A DNA stretch of 64,000 nt from Ensifer sp. LCM 4579 (lineage in GTDB: Bacteria; Pseudomonadota; Alphaproteobacteria; Rhizobiales; Rhizobiaceae), in assembly GCF_001854885.1 (NCBI RefSeq), contig NZ_MDDV01000004.1, positions 124,001 through 188,000 of the forward strand, given 5' to 3'. Every line of letters begins with the position of its first letter. Within the stretch, counting starts at the first letter, position 1. Position numbers and translations under genes: made by a program. The notes below the pieces were generated by a model. That model saw only the letters and a program-made list of their open reading frames with translations, was not told the origin of the DNA and searched no databases. Shown one piece after another: positions 37,866 to 47,073 of the stretch.

Positions 37866-38111
37866 ATGGCGGACCTGATCAAGGAATTCGTCAGCGGCGT
37901 CATCGACAGTGCAATAAAGGAAGTCCTCAAAAAGTCCGGCAGCCGCAGAACCGCGAACCGGCGGGTCAAGCGCCGATCCCGGAAAACCGCCTCGGGCGGC
38001 GGCCTGCTTGGCGATATCCTCGAGGCGGCAATCCGCAAGCCGGCGAAGAAGCAGGTGAGCCGCCGCCGCACAGTGAAGGCCCGCAGCAAGCTTCGCCGCC
38101 GTTCGGCCTGA
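37866..38111 (+). CDS. Small Arg/Lys-rich protein of unknown function
   Basis: The 81-residue protein begins with an amphipathic helix (MADLIKEFVSGVIDSAIKEV), followed by a strongly basic segment, a Gly-rich turn, a second short helix and a basic tail. It is not recognised as any named family. It begins 5 bases after the bolA stop. The charge pattern suggests nucleic-acid or membrane binding, which is inference. Confidence 0.6.
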   Translation: MADLIKEFVSGVIDSAIKEVLKKSGSRRTANRRVKRRSRKTASGGGLLGDILEAAIRKPAKKQVSRRRTVKARSKLRRRSA

Positions 38112-38247
38112 AGCACACGTTTTACCCACCGCATCTTGAGGACCATCAATATTTATTGCGGCAGGGTGGGTGAAATATGCCCCCGTGCATGCTATCTAGG
38201 CTCAGGAAAGAGCCGGTCCTTGAAGCCGGCGCGAGAAGGAAGACAAG

Positions 38248-38583
38248 ATGAGCGGAATTCACGATTTCATTGACAACGAGGTCAAGACCAACGACGTCGT
38301 TCTCTTCATGAAGGGCACGCCGCAGTTTCCGCAATGCGGTTTCTCCGGTCAGTTGGTCCAGATCCTCGACTATGTCGGTGTCGACTACAAGGGCATCAAC
38401 GTGCTTGCCGACGGGGATCTGCGCCAGGGCATAAAGGATTATTCGAACTGGCCGACCATTCCGCAGCTCTATGTGAAGGGCGAATTTATCGGTGGCTGCG
38501 ATATCGTACGCGAGATGTTTCAGGCCGGCGAGCTTCAGACGCTCCTTGAGAACAATGGGATCCCGGCCAAGGGTGCCGCCTGA
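38248..38583 (+). CDS. grxD: Monothiol glutaredoxin, Grx4 type
   Basis: The 111-residue protein has the monothiol active site CGFS at 30-33, the [17 protein letters not shown] glutathione site (WPTIPQLY...), and family length. Grx4-type proteins hold a bridging [2Fe-2S] cluster with BolA. GAAGGAAGAC upstream supports ATG 38248. A strong terminator follows. Confidence 0.95.
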   Translation: MSGIHDFIDNEVKTNDVVLFMKGTPQFPQCGFSGQLVQILDYVGVDYKGINVLADGDLRQGIKDYSNWPTIPQLYVKGEFIGGCDIVREMFQAGELQTLLENNGIPAKGAA

Positions 38584-38613
38584 CATCGAACGTCCGGCAT
38601 TTCGCCAGGCTCG

Positions 38614-38637
38614 AAAAGGCGGGTGACCGCCTTTTTT
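38614..38637 (+). terminator. Rho-independent terminator after grxD
   Basis: AAAAGGCGG pairs with CCGCCTTTT around GTGA, with a run of six Ts forming part of the right arm and tail. It is 30 bases after the grxD stop. Confidence 0.9.
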
Positions 38638-38895
38638 GATTCCGGCGCTTTCTGCCGATCGTCTAAATTTCGACGCGCTCCATGAGCAAGCCGCAAATTT
38701 CCGATTACTTGCGTAGCATTGCCTCGGCGGGCTGCCGTTCATGAGACACCCGCCGAAACGTTCCGATGCCGCCGCCGTCTCGAACATGCAGGTCCGGAGC
38801 GGGTCCCAGACACTGAATTTATACGCTTTACAGCAGGTTTCCGCGCGTTGCCAGAATTCTACTTTAAGTCGTGAGCGCGTGTCGCTTCAGGTATC
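38638..38895. other. Intergenic region before the tandem MFS genes, no gene seen
   Basis: No supported gene is present. One perfect 8-bp inverted repeat, TCGGCGGG/CCCGCCGA at 38724-38731 and 38749-38756, spans a 17-base loop. It has no T-run. The promoter of the MFS genes is expected here but could not be placed with confidence. Confidence 0.45.
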
Positions 38896-40140
38896 ATGAC
38901 CATGACAAAGCCGCTAGATCATACCGCCGCCCTTTCCGGATTGTCGAAGATCCAGTTCATCGCGCTGATGGCCATGCTGATGTCCATCAATGCGCTTTCG
39001 ATCGACATCATGCTTCCGGGCCTGCAGCAGATCGGCGCCAGCCTCGGCGTCGCCGACGAGAACGAGCGCCAATACATCATCTCCGCCTATCTGTTCGGCA
39101 TGGGCTTTGCGCAACTGTTCTTCGGCCCGCTGTCCGATCGGCTTGGACGCAAGGCACCGCTTCTGGCTGGGCTTGCGCTTTACGCCATCTGCGCGCTGGC
39201 GATCGCCTTCGTTCCGACCTTCACGGCGCTCCTCTTCCTCCGGTTCGTCCAGGGCGTCGGCGCGGCCGCGACCCGGGTCGTAACCGTTTCGATCGTGCGC
39301 GATGTCTTTGGCGGCCGTCAGATGGCGGAGATCATGTCTCTGGTGATGATGGTGTTCATGATCGTCCCCGTCGTGGCGCCGAGCATCGGGCAGTTGATCA
39401 TGATCTTCGCGGAATGGCACATGATCTTCGTGGTGATTGCGCTCTTCGGCCTGGCGGTTTCGGCGCCGGTCGCCCTTCGCCTGCGGGAAACGCTGGATCC
39501 CGCCTATCGGCGTGCCTTCACGGCCGCGGTGATCCTGGACGGCTTCCGCATCGTAGTCACGAACCGGCTGGCGCTGTCCTATACGCTGGCGATATCGGTT
39601 CTCCTCGGCGGCCTCTTCGGCTTCGTCAACTCGGCGCAGCAGATCCTCGTCGGCATCTATGGTCTCGGTATCTGGTTTCCGGCGGTTTTCGCCACCTTCG
39701 CCGGCGCGATGGCGGTTGCCTCATTTGTCAATTCACGTCTTGTCCAGCGGTTCGGCATGCGCGCACTTTCGCATGCGGCTCTTCTCGGCTTCGGATTTAC
39801 GAGCTTCGCTTGGCTATGCCTGTCGCTGACGGGGCCGCTACCGCTGCCGCTCTTCGTCGTCCTTCAAGCCGCGGCCATGTTCCAGTTCGGGCTCATGGCA
39901 GCGAATTTCAATGCCATGGCCATGGAGCCGCTCGGTCATGTCGCCGGAACAGCCTCCTCCGTCCTCGGTTTCACCCAGACGGTCGGCGGAGCGCTCATCG
40001 GTGCTATCATCGGCCAGGCCTTCGACGGCACGGTCACCCCCTTGGCTGTCGGCTCCTTCAGCATTGCCGTCCTTGCGCTCGCCTTCGTGCTGATCGCCGA
40101 GGGCGGCAAGCTTTTCAGGCCGCACAACCCCTCCGGCTAG
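38896..40140 (+). CDS. Bcr/CflA-type MFS drug exporter 1
   Basis: The 414-residue protein has about 12 membrane segments and the Bcr/CflA pattern: LSIDIMLPGLQQIGASLGV (acid in TM1) and the loop motif GPLSDRLGRKAPLL. RFVQGVGAAATRVVTVSIVRD is the motif C-like stretch. It would export small molecules with proton uptake. A homologous exporter follows 81 bases downstream on the same strand, indicating tandem duplication. Confidence 0.9.
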   Translation: MTMTKPLDHTAALSGLSKIQFIALMAMLMSINALSIDIMLPGLQQIGASLGVADENERQYIISAYLFGMGFAQLFFGPLSDRLGRKAPLLAGLALYAICALAIAFVPTFTALLFLRFVQGVGAAATRVVTVSIVRDVFGGRQMAEIMSLVMMVFMIVPVVAPSIGQLIMIFAEWHMIFVVIALFGLAVSAPVALRLRETLDPAYRRAFTAAVILDGFRIVVTNRLALSYTLAISVLLGGLFGFVNSAQQILVGIYGLGIWFPAVFATFAGAMAVASFVNSRLVQRFGMRALSHAALLGFGFTSFAWLCLSLTGPLPLPLFVVLQAAAMFQFGLMAANFNAMAMEPLGHVAGTASSVLGFTQTVGGALIGAIIGQAFDGTVTPLAVGSFSIAVLALAFVLIAEGGKLFRPHNPSG

Positions 40141-40221
40141 CAAACGGTAGCCTTGTGTTTCAGCGCAGGGCGCCGCTTTCCGGACTGCTCATTTCAGTTG
40201 CTCAAATACGGACGCTCGACA

Positions 40222-41511
40222 ATGTCTATCATTACGGGACAAACAGATTCGCTCGACCGGGTTTCGGGCGCGGCCCGCATCCGCATGGGCCTCGCCGAAT
40301 TCATCATCACCATCGCCCTCATGACCGCGAGCGTTGCGATCGCGATCGACAGCATGCTGCCGGCGCTGCCGAGCATCGGGCAGTCGTTCCATATCGCCAA
40401 TGCCAACGATGCGCAGCTCGTCATCGGCGTGTTCTTCTTCGGCTTCGGCTTTTCGCAGATCTTCTTCGGCAGCCTGTCCGATGCCTTCGGCCGGCGCGTC
40501 GTGCTGATGGGAGGCCTTACGGTCTTCATCCTCTCGATGTTTGCCGCGTCGCAGGCGACGAGCTTCGAACAGCTGCTCGCGCTGCGCTTCATCCAGGGGA
40601 TCGGCGCCGCGGCCATCCGCATCACGACGCTGGCGATCGTTCGCGACTGTTTCGGCGGCCGCGAGATGGCGCGCGTCATGTCCTATATCATGATCGTCTT
40701 CATGATCGTGCCGATCGTCGCGCCGTCGTTCGGACAGCTCGTCGTCTTCTATGCCAGCTGGCAGTGGATCTTCACTCTGATCGGCTGCATCGGCTCCGTG
40801 CTCTTCTTTTGGGCGCTGACGCGCATGAAGGAGTCGTTGCCGCGCGAGGAGCGCCTGCCGCTCTCGGCGGGGGCCGTCTTCGCCGGCTTCCGGACGGTCC
40901 TGACGAACCGCGTCACCTGCGGCTACATGATCGGCATGACGCTCTTCACTGCCGTCATCTGCGCCTATATCGTGACCGTCCAGCAAGTCTTCGGTGAGGT
41001 CTACGGGCTCGGCGATTGGCTGCCGATCGCTTTTGCCGGAACGGCGGGTGGCATCGCGGCCGCCAATTTCGCCAATGGCTTCTTCGTCCGCGGCTTCGGA
41101 ATGCGCCGTATCTCGCATGCCGCGATGATCCTGTTCACGGCGCTGGCCGCCGCCGGCTATGCCGTGTCGCTTGGCGGCACGCCCGCGTTCGTCGTGAGCT
41201 ATATCCTGTTCTCGGTCCTGCTGATGTTCTTCGCGGTCATCGCCACGAACTTCACCGCCATCAGCCTGGAGCCGATGGGGCATCTTGCCGGCACGGCGAC
41301 GGCCATCACCGGCTTTGTCTCGACGACGGGCGGAGCCTTGCTCGGCGGCGGGGTCGGGCAACTCTTCAACGGCACCCTGCAGCCGCTGTTCGGCGGCTTC
41401 GCCCTCTTCGGGCTCCTGACCATTCTCGCAACGCTTTGGGCGGAAAAGGGAAGGCTTTTCACCCATCCCGGGGATCAGGATGCGGTTCACGACCACGGCG
41501 GCCATCTGTAA
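40222..41511 (+). CDS. Bcr/CflA-type MFS drug exporter 2
   Basis: The 429-residue protein has the same layout as its upstream neighbour: IAIDSMLPALPSIGQSF, GSLSDAFGRRVVLMGG, and RFIQGIGAAAIRITTLAIVRD. ATG 40222 gives the family start. Both proteins share HLAGTA/HVAGTA in the C-terminal half (EPMGHLAGTATAI versus EPLGHVAGTASSV), so they are paralogues. A bidirectional-type terminator follows at 41525. Confidence 0.9.
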   Translation: MSIITGQTDSLDRVSGAARIRMGLAEFIITIALMTASVAIAIDSMLPALPSIGQSFHIANANDAQLVIGVFFFGFGFSQIFFGSLSDAFGRRVVLMGGLTVFILSMFAASQATSFEQLLALRFIQGIGAAAIRITTLAIVRDCFGGREMARVMSYIMIVFMIVPIVAPSFGQLVVFYASWQWIFTLIGCIGSVLFFWALTRMKESLPREERLPLSAGAVFAGFRTVLTNRVTCGYMIGMTLFTAVICAYIVTVQQVFGEVYGLGDWLPIAFAGTAGGIAAANFANGFFVRGFGMRRISHAAMILFTALAAAGYAVSLGGTPAFVVSYILFSVLLMFFAVIATNFTAISLEPMGHLAGTATAITGFVSTTGGALLGGGVGQLFNGTLQPLFGGFALFGLLTILATLWAEKGRLFTHPGDQDAVHDHGGHL

Positions 41512-41524
41512 TGACAAGTTCTGC

Positions 41525-41558
41525 AAGGCCCTGCCTCAGAGACGACGCAGGGCCTTTT
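41525..41558 (+). terminator. Rho-independent terminator, convergent MFS/IMPase junction
   Basis: AAGGCCCTGC (41525-41534) pairs with GCAGGGCCTT (41547-41556) around a 12-base loop, with TTTT at the right end. On the minus strand it ends with only AA, so the plus-strand use is favoured. Confidence 0.8.
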
Positions 41559-41563
41559 CGGCC

Positions 41564-42388
41564 TCAGACGGTGAACACCTCGCGCCGCAGCGCGTCCCAG
41601 CTTTCCTTGTCCGTCGCCAGCAGCAGACCGCCGCTCAAATGCGCCGGCAGGTAGGGTGACCCGTCGAAGCGCGCGGTAAAGGCACCGGCCTCCTCGGCGA
41701 TCAGCGTGCCGGCGAGATGGTCCCACGGCATCAGCTTCTGATACATCAGAAAGTGCAGGTGGCCGCCCGCAAAGATGCGATATTCGTGCGCCGCGCAGCG
41801 GTAGCTGGTCGCCATCCGAACCTTCGCGAGATTGCCCATGACGATGCGCCGATCGTCTTCGCCATAAAAACCCGTCGAAGCGCCGCCGACCATATTTCGA
41901 AGGGGCACGCTGGCACTCACCGACAGTCTTTCCTGTGAGCCGTTCGGCCGGCACATCCAGGCACCGGAACCTTTCTCGGCGATGACCCAATCATTGCCGA
42001 GCGGATCGTAGATGATGCCGGCCACCGTCTCGCCCTTGGCGACCACGCTTGCCATCACCCCGAAGAGCGGCATGCCGGCCGCGAAATTGAACGTACCGTC
42101 GATCGGATCGACGACAATGGCGTGATCGGCATCCGCCAGCTTTTCGAGGAGCCCCGGATCGGCGGCGACGGATTCCTCGCCGATGAAGACGGAGCCCGGC
42201 GCAATCGCATCGATCCTCGACTTGATCAGCCGTTCCGCCGCTTCGTCCGCTTCGGTGACGAGGTCGATCGCTTCCGTCTTCATCCGCACATCGCCGGATT
42301 CAAGATTGCGGAACCGCGGCAGGATTTCCTTCACCGCCGCCTCCTGCAGAAGGTTCGCAAGGGCGGCTATATCGACGGATTGGCTCAT
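41564..42388 (-). CDS. Inositol monophosphatase family protein
   Basis: The 274-residue Mg-dependent phosphatase has all family metal motifs: [35 protein letters not shown] (signature 1), and [16 protein letters not shown] (signature 2). Substrates may be inositol phosphate, histidinol phosphate or nucleotide phosphates. ATG 42388 overlaps the ttcA stop (ATGA), so the genes are coupled. Confidence 0.92.
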   Translation of the reverse strand: MSQSVDIAALANLLQEAAVKEILPRFRNLESGDVRMKTEAIDLVTEADEAAERLIKSRIDAIAPGSVFIGEESVAADPGLLEKLADADHAIVVDPIDGTFNFAAGMPLFGVMASVVAKGETVAGIIYDPLGNDWVIAEKGSGAWMCRPNGSQERLSVSASVPLRNMVGGASTGFYGEDDRRIVMGNLAKVRMATSYRCAAHEYRIFAGGHLHFLMYQKLMPWDHLAGTLIAEEAGAFTARFDGSPYLPAHLSGGLLLATDKESWDALRREVFTV

Positions 42389-43275
42389 TCTCGGGGCTCC
42401 GGGGAAAGGGACTGGAAATCGAACAGCTTGGGATCGAGGAGATGCGACGGGTTCGCGTGCCCGAGCGCGCGAAGCATGGTGTCCTTGCGGCCGGGCATGC
42501 GCCGCTCGATATCGGCAAGCATCGCCTTCATGGCGTTGCGCTCGAGCCCCTCCTGGGAGCCGCAGAGGTCGCAGGGAATGATCGGAAACGCCATCGCCGC
42601 CGCGAAACGCGCAAGATCCTCCTCGGCCGCATAGGCGAGCGGACGCAGCACCATCAGGTCGCCGTCGTCGTTGAGAAGTTTGGCCGGCATGGATGCGAGC
42701 CGTCCGCCATGGAACAGGTTCATGAAGAACGTCTCGAGTATATCCTCGCGGTGATGCCCGAGCACCAGCGCATCGCAACCTTCGTCCCGGGCGATGCGGT
42801 AGAGATTGCCGCGGCGCAGCCGTGAACAAAGCGAGCAATAGGTCGACCCCGTCGGCAGTTTTTCCTTCACGATCGAATAGGTGTCGCGGTACTCGATCCG
42901 GTGCTCGACGCCGATCGAGGCGAGATAGTCCGGCAGGATGTGCTTCGGAAAGTTCGGCTGCCCCTGATCGAGGTTACAGGCGACGAGCTCGACCGGCAGC
43001 AGGCCGCGCCATTGAAGGTCCATGAGCAATGCCAAAAGGCTGTAGCTGTCCTTGCCGCCCGATACGCCGACGAGCCAGCGCTTCGCGCCCTTCAGCATCG
43101 CAAAGTCATCCAGCGCCTGGCGGACTTGCCTGAGCAGACGCTTGCGGAGCTTATTGAAGGAGACGGAGGACGGCATGCGCGAGAACAGCGGATGGCTGCC
43201 GATGTCGAATCCGGTCTCTTCCTCATCGACAGCGATGTTCGTCCTGTCGCGCTCAGATGATCGTGCGGTTTCCAT
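42385..43275 (-). CDS. ttcA: tRNA 2-thiocytidine(32) synthetase
   Basis: The 296-residue protein has the PP-loop [13 protein letters not shown] and the two CxxC motifs [14 protein letters not shown] and CDLCGSQEG that hold the Fe-S cluster of TtcA. It thiolates C32 of some tRNAs. [20 protein letters not shown] is also typical. The first ~30 residues are variable. It is the upstream gene of a two-gene unit. Confidence 0.94.
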   Translation of the reverse strand: METARSSERDRTNIAVDEEETGFDIGSHPLFSRMPSSVSFNKLRKRLLRQVRQALDDFAMLKGAKRWLVGVSGGKDSYSLLALLMDLQWRGLLPVELVACNLDQGQPNFPKHILPDYLASIGVEHRIEYRDTYSIVKEKLPTGSTYCSLCSRLRRGNLYRIARDEGCDALVLGHHREDILETFFMNLFHGGRLASMPAKLLNDDGDLMVLRPLAYAAEEDLARFAAAMAFPIIPCDLCGSQEGLERNAMKAMLADIERRMPGRKDTMLRALGHANPSHLLDPKLFDFQSLSPEPRE

Positions 43276-43475
43276 GGCGTCAATCTCGGAATATGCAGGG
43301 CATCAAAGGCAAGGGCTGAACCAGCACTTGCCCGGTCAGCCCCGGAAGATCAAGGGGAAATCGAACCGCCGCCCCTGTGATTCGGCACAATGGCCCCCTC
43401 CCCGTTTTTGGCGGGGGAGAAGGACAGGATCGTGGCGCCCTCCCCAGTTACCTGAAAACACGGAGTAGCGTTCCG

Positions 43476-43621
43476 GCCAAGGCTGGAGATCCCGACATCT
43501 TTCGTAGCTATGGCCCCGCGTGGCAGCGGGCCAATGCCGGCATGTAAGCCTGGCCCAGCTCAAGGTCATGGAGGCGATCGAAGTCTACCGAACCGAGGCG
43601 CTCGCGGCCAGGGTGTGCTGA
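43476..43621 (+). pseudogene. IS91-family transposase N-terminal remnant, frameshifted
   Basis: Translation in one frame gives DIFRSYGPAWQRANAG from 43494; after loss of one base (about 43540) the next frame gives SLAQLKVMEAIEVYRTEALA, then a stop at 43619. Joined as ...NAG(H)VSLAQLKVMEAIE..., this resembles the N-terminus of IS91/ISCR-type transposases, which precedes their zinc-binding motif. Nothing of the catalytic part is seen. The 200 bases before it (43276-43475) hold only a GC hairpin (CTCCCCG.../CGGGGGAG near 43400), and the 60 after it are unassigned. The remnant sits between ttcA and the catabolic gene block. Confidence 0.55.
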
Positions 43622-43681
43622 ATATGGCGCTTACCGGCCCGCGCCAAGTACGGCCAGCTCAACCCGCTGATCATGATCACC

Positions 43682-44131
43682 TCAGCCCTTGCTCGCCGCC
43701 TTGATCATTGTCGCCGCGCGCCGGATGCCAAGCTGGTATCCTTCTGTTCCAAGGCCGCAGATCACGCCGTCCGCGCGGTGCGAAACGAACGAATCGTGTC
43801 GGAAGCTTTCGCGCTTGTGCACATTGGAGATGTGGATCTCGATCACAGGCCCTTCAAATGTGTTCAGAGCGTCGAGGATGGCGAGTGAGGTATGGGTGAA
43901 GGCTGCTGGATTGATGACGATGCCCGCACCGTCCTCGCGCGCCTCATGAATCCAATCGATGATCTCGTATTCCCGGTTGCTCTGATGAAAGCGGATTTCA
44001 TGGCCGAGTTCGGCTGCCAGCTTGCGGCAGTCCGCCTCGACGTCTGCGAGCGTTTCATGCCCGTAGATATGCGGCTGGCGTTTGCCAAGCAGGTTGAGGT
44101 TTGGTCCATTGAGAACGTAGATCAGGCTCAT
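43682..44131 (-). CDS. aroQ: Type II 3-dehydroquinate dehydratase
   Basis: The 149-residue enzyme removes water from 3-dehydroquinate to give 3-dehydroshikimate. Active-site features are present: [17 protein letters not shown] with Arg18 and Tyr23, [13 protein letters not shown], and [15 protein letters not shown] with the catalytic His. It is the last gene of a minus-strand unit with a shikimate dehydrogenase and an ABC transporter. This context suggests a catabolic (quinate/shikimate use) copy rather than the biosynthetic one. Confidence 0.92.
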   Translation of the reverse strand: MSLIYVLNGPNLNLLGKRQPHIYGHETLADVEADCRKLAAELGHEIRFHQSNREYEIIDWIHEAREDGAGIVINPAAFTHTSLAILDALNTFEGPVIEIHISNVHKRESFRHDSFVSHRADGVICGLGTEGYQLGIRRAATMIKAASKG

Positions 44132-44164
44132 AGCATAGTGTCCTTCTTGAGCACGTCGTCCTGG

Positions 44165-44533
44165 TCAGACGAACGCGATTGCTTGAACAGCAAAAGCAGG
44201 GTCCGACTCGTAGAGATCTGCGCGCAAGCCGAGCCTTCCCGCTTCGAGAGCAGGCGCGGCGATCGCGCGCGCGGCATCGAGAACGGCAGTAAGAAGCTTC
44301 TGCTTGGTCTCCGCAGTACGACCCGGTGCCATCCGCACGATGATCTGGATGAAATGATTATCGACATGCTCATCGCCCACGCAGGAGTATGTCGCCTCCC
44401 GCGCAAGCGTGCGCACGGCGGAAGGTTTCACAAGGCCGCCATCGCGAACGCAGCGATGCACGGTCAGCGTCAGCAGGTCCATGGCGACATGCTCGCCTGC
44501 GCCCCGGCTGTAATCGATGATGATATGCGGCAT
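44165..44533 (-). CDS. CHMI/tautomerase family protein (HpaF-like)
   Basis: The 122-residue protein starts MPHIIIDYS, so removal of Met exposes Pro1, the catalytic base of the tautomerase superfamily. The length and the ending (VQAIAFV) fit 5-carboxymethyl-2-hydroxymuconate delta-isomerase (HpaF/HpcD). That enzyme shifts a double bond in a ring-cleavage product. It lies between aroE and aroQ in a divergon that also encodes a ring-cleaving dioxygenase. The substrate here is unproven. Confidence 0.8.
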   Translation of the reverse strand: MPHIIIDYSRGAGEHVAMDLLTLTVHRCVRDGGLVKPSAVRTLAREATYSCVGDEHVDNHFIQIIVRMAPGRTAETKQKLLTAVLDAARAIAAPALEAGRLGLRADLYESDPAFAVQAIAFV

Positions 44534-44547
44534 TTGGGATCTCCCCA

Positions 44548-45408
44548 TCAAGCCGGCAGGCGGCACAAATCCATAAAGTGACGGGACATGCGCTCGGCGT
44601 CTGGTGCTATCCCGGTGAACAATTCGAAAGCCGCTGCTGCCTGGTAGACGGTCATGCCGCCGCCGCGAAGGGTCCGGCAGCCTGTTCTTTCGGCGAGAGC
44701 AAGGAGCTCTGTGACGAGCGGCATATAGACGATGTCGGCGACCCAATGCCGTGGCAGAAGCCATTCCGGGTCGATCGGCAAACCAGGATGGCTCTTCATG
44801 CCCGTCGGCGTCGCGTGAATAAGGCCGTCCGCGGAGCGCAGGGCGCTGCCGACATCCGTCGTGGCACGAGCACAATCCCTTGCGAACCGATCGTTCAACT
44901 GCCCAGCCAGGGTTTCTGCCCGTTCCGAATCCTGGTCAAAGATCGATATTCTCTCAATACCGAGCTTGATTGCGGCATGCGCCACGGCGACACCGGCGCC
45001 GCCGGCGCCAAGCAGAACGGCATGCGACTTCGCGACGTCTGGAAGGCCGCGCTGGAAATTCTCGTAGAAACCGTACCAATCAGTGTTGTGGCCGATCCTC
45101 TCGCCGTCACGAAAGACCACGGTGTTGACCGCACCGAGCATCTCTGCATCCTCGGAAAGCCGATCGAGGTGGGCGATCACCGTCTGCTTGCAGGGATGTG
45201 TAATGTTGCTCCCGGCAAAACCACGCCGCTCTTCCTCGTCCAGGAGGTCCGGCAGCGCCGAGCCGGGAAGGCCTCGCTCGGCCAGATCGAGAAGCTCGTA
45301 ACGGTAATCGAGGCCCTGGTGTCGAGCCTCCGTTTCGTGGAGGGCGGGCGACTTTGACATTTGGATGTCGGCACCGATCAGTCCCACGAGGAATTTCTTG
45401 TCGTGCAT
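44548..45408 (-). CDS. aroE: Shikimate/quinate dehydrogenase family protein
   Basis: The 286-residue enzyme has shikimate-site residues (MSKSPALHE; SNITHPCKQ with catalytic Lys; HNTDWYGF with Asp) and a Rossmann motif GAGGAGVAVA. It interconverts shikimate (or quinate) and the 3-dehydro form with NAD(P). After the glycine-rich loop the sequence IFDQDSERA has Asp at the end of the second strand, which favours NAD over NADP. That matches catabolic quinate/shikimate dehydrogenases (inference). It sits beside an uptake transporter and aroQ. Confidence 0.88.
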   Translation of the reverse strand: MHDKKFLVGLIGADIQMSKSPALHETEARHQGLDYRYELLDLAERGLPGSALPDLLDEEERRGFAGSNITHPCKQTVIAHLDRLSEDAEMLGAVNTVVFRDGERIGHNTDWYGFYENFQRGLPDVAKSHAVLLGAGGAGVAVAHAAIKLGIERISIFDQDSERAETLAGQLNDRFARDCARATTDVGSALRSADGLIHATPTGMKSHPGLPIDPEWLLPRHWVADIVYMPLVTELLALAERTGCRTLRGGGMTVYQAAAAFELFTGIAPDAERMSRHFMDLCRLPA

Positions 45409-45426
45409 TGGTATCGCTCTCGAACG

Positions 45427-46200
45427 TCAGTGGTGGGCAAGGATTTCGCCGAGGAAGGTTTTCGTGCGTTCGTGCTTGGGAGACTTGAAGAAGACCTCCG
45501 GTTCGGCCTCTTCGACGATTTCTCCTGAGGCCATGAAGATGACGCGATCAGCGACCTGACGGGCAAACCCCATTTCGTGCGTGACACAGATCATCGTCAT
45601 GCCGTCACGGGCGAGCCCGATCATGGTGTCGAGCACCTCCTTCACCATTTCAGGATCGAGGGCAGAGGTTGGTTCGTCGAAGAGCATGACCTTCGGCTCC
45701 ATGCAGAGCGCGCGAGCGATGGCAACGCGTTGTTGTTGCCCGCCGGATAGCTGTGCAGGATACTTTTCCGCCTGGTCAAGGATTCGAACGCGCTCGAGAA
45801 ATTTTCGAGCCAACCGCTCTGCGTCAGTGCGGCTTGTGCCGCGAACACGCATCGGGGCGAGTGTACAGTTCTGAAGTACGGTCATGTGGGGGAAGAGATT
45901 GAAGCTCTGGAAGACCATTCCCACTTCGCGACGTATCGCATCGACGGATTTGGCGCTTCCGTCCAGTACCTGACCCTCGACGACGATCTTGCCGTCCTCG
46001 ATCGTTTCGAGGGCGTTGATGCAGCGGATCAACGTCGATTTCCCAGAGCCTGACGGCCCGCAGAGGACGATTTTTTCACCTTTGCGGACCGACAGACTGA
46101 TGGATTTCAAGGCATGGAAAGCGCCGTACCACTTCTGCACGTCCTCAAGGGAAATCAGCGTCGGTTGATCTTTTGCGGAATTGAGCACGGAACTCTCCAT
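45427..46200 (-). CDS. Polar amino acid-type ABC transporter ATP-binding protein
   Basis: The 257-residue ATPase matches the GlnQ/HisP class: Walker [11 protein letters not shown]-loop [13 protein letters not shown], signature [15 protein letters not shown], Walker [15 protein letters not shown], and H-loop [11 protein letters not shown] 46200 follows the binding-protein stop by 7 bases. It powers the two permeases encoded upstream. Confidence 0.93.
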   Translation of the reverse strand: MESSVLNSAKDQPTLISLEDVQKWYGAFHALKSISLSVRKGEKIVLCGPSGSGKSTLIRCINALETIEDGKIVVEGQVLDGSAKSVDAIRREVGMVFQSFNLFPHMTVLQNCTLAPMRVRGTSRTDAERLARKFLERVRILDQAEKYPAQLSGGQQQRVAIARALCMEPKVMLFDEPTSALDPEMVKEVLDTMIGLARDGMTMICVTHEMGFARQVADRVIFMASGEIVEEAEPEVFFKSPKHERTKTFLGEILAHH

Positions 46201-46207
46201 TTGGGCT

Positions 46208-47032
46208 TTAATTGACGGTGAACGGGATGTTCGGAATGGATTCCGGGAACTGCGGCAGATCGATCGCCATCCACTTCTTCGTGATGGCGGCAAGCTCACC
46301 ACTGGCCTTGATCTTGTCGACGAAGGCGTTGACGGCTTCGTTCCAGTCCTTCTCGCCGAGACGGGTCCCGACGCCGTTGTAGGTCGTCAGAAAGTCAATC
46401 TTGCGCTCATAGGTGCCGGCACTCGCGGCGTCCAGGCGCTGACCATAGAACTGGTTGCCGCCAATCGCCTTTACCTGTCCGGAGATGAGAGCCTGGATGG
46501 TTGCGGCGTCGTCGTCAAAGCGGCGAACCGTTGCGGTGGATCCGACGGCGTCCGTTACTGCCTTATCCTGCGAACTGGACTTCGGCACGCCGATCTCCCA
46601 TCCCGCAACGTCTTCAGGCTTCGTGACCATGTCGGACTTCGCGGCATAAAGCGAAATCGTATTAGCGGCGTAGGGCTTGCTGTATTGAATTGATTTCGCG
46701 CGTTCTTCCGTCATCGCCATCGTTGCGAACAGGATGTCGACTTTGCCGGTCGTAAGCGCCGGAATTCGGTTAGCAACGGCGAGCGGCTGGAATTGAACCT
46801 TCACGCCCAACTCCTTGGCAAAAAGGCTGGCAACGTCAGCGTCGAAGCCGTCCTGCACGCCGCTTGTGTTGACGAACCCCCATGGCGCATTGTCGCCCTG
46901 GATGCCGACCACAAGCGTGCCCTTTGCCTTGATTTCCTCGACACTTGCCGCAGAGGCGGCGGCAGCGCCAAGGGTTGCGAACGCAACGGTTGCCAGTGCA
47001 AGTCCGAGAAAATTCCTGCGATTGTTCTGCAT
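46208..47032 (-). CDS. Periplasmic solute-binding protein (SBP family 3)
   Basis: The 274-residue protein has a signal peptide (cleavage near ASAASVEE, with twin Arg NNRRNFLG at the front). The family 3 solute-binding fold follows: [60 protein letters not shown] precedes ATG 47032. Such proteins usually bind amino acids; the shikimate-type neighbours suggest a hydroaromatic acid instead (inference). Confidence 0.9.
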   Translation of the reverse strand: MQNNRRNFLGLALATVAFATLGAAAASAASVEEIKAKGTLVVGIQGDNAPWGFVNTSGVQDGFDADVASLFAKELGVKVQFQPLAVANRIPALTTGKVDILFATMAMTEERAKSIQYSKPYAANTISLYAAKSDMVTKPEDVAGWEIGVPKSSSQDKAVTDAVGSTATVRRFDDDAATIQALISGQVKAIGGNQFYGQRLDAASAGTYERKIDFLTTYNGVGTRLGEKDWNEAVNAFVDKIKASGELAAITKKWMAIDLPQFPESIPNIPFTVN

Positions 47033-47073
47033 GCTTATTCTCCTCCTCAAGAGTTTTGCTTCGAGCGAAGCGG

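Noticed and set aside
40189-41526. 445-codon open frame antisense to the second MFS gene
   Set aside because: It is a charged, repetitive translation opposite a well-supported transporter, typical of a GC-rich shadow frame.
41564-42838. 424-residue version of the inositol monophosphatase
   Set aside because: The extra N-terminus overlaps ttcA in another frame and is unrelated; ATG 42388 with ATGA overlap is preferred.
43336-43569. Small minus-strand gene between ttcA and aroQ
   Set aside because: No domain and it crosses the IS91-like relic, which reads on the other strand.
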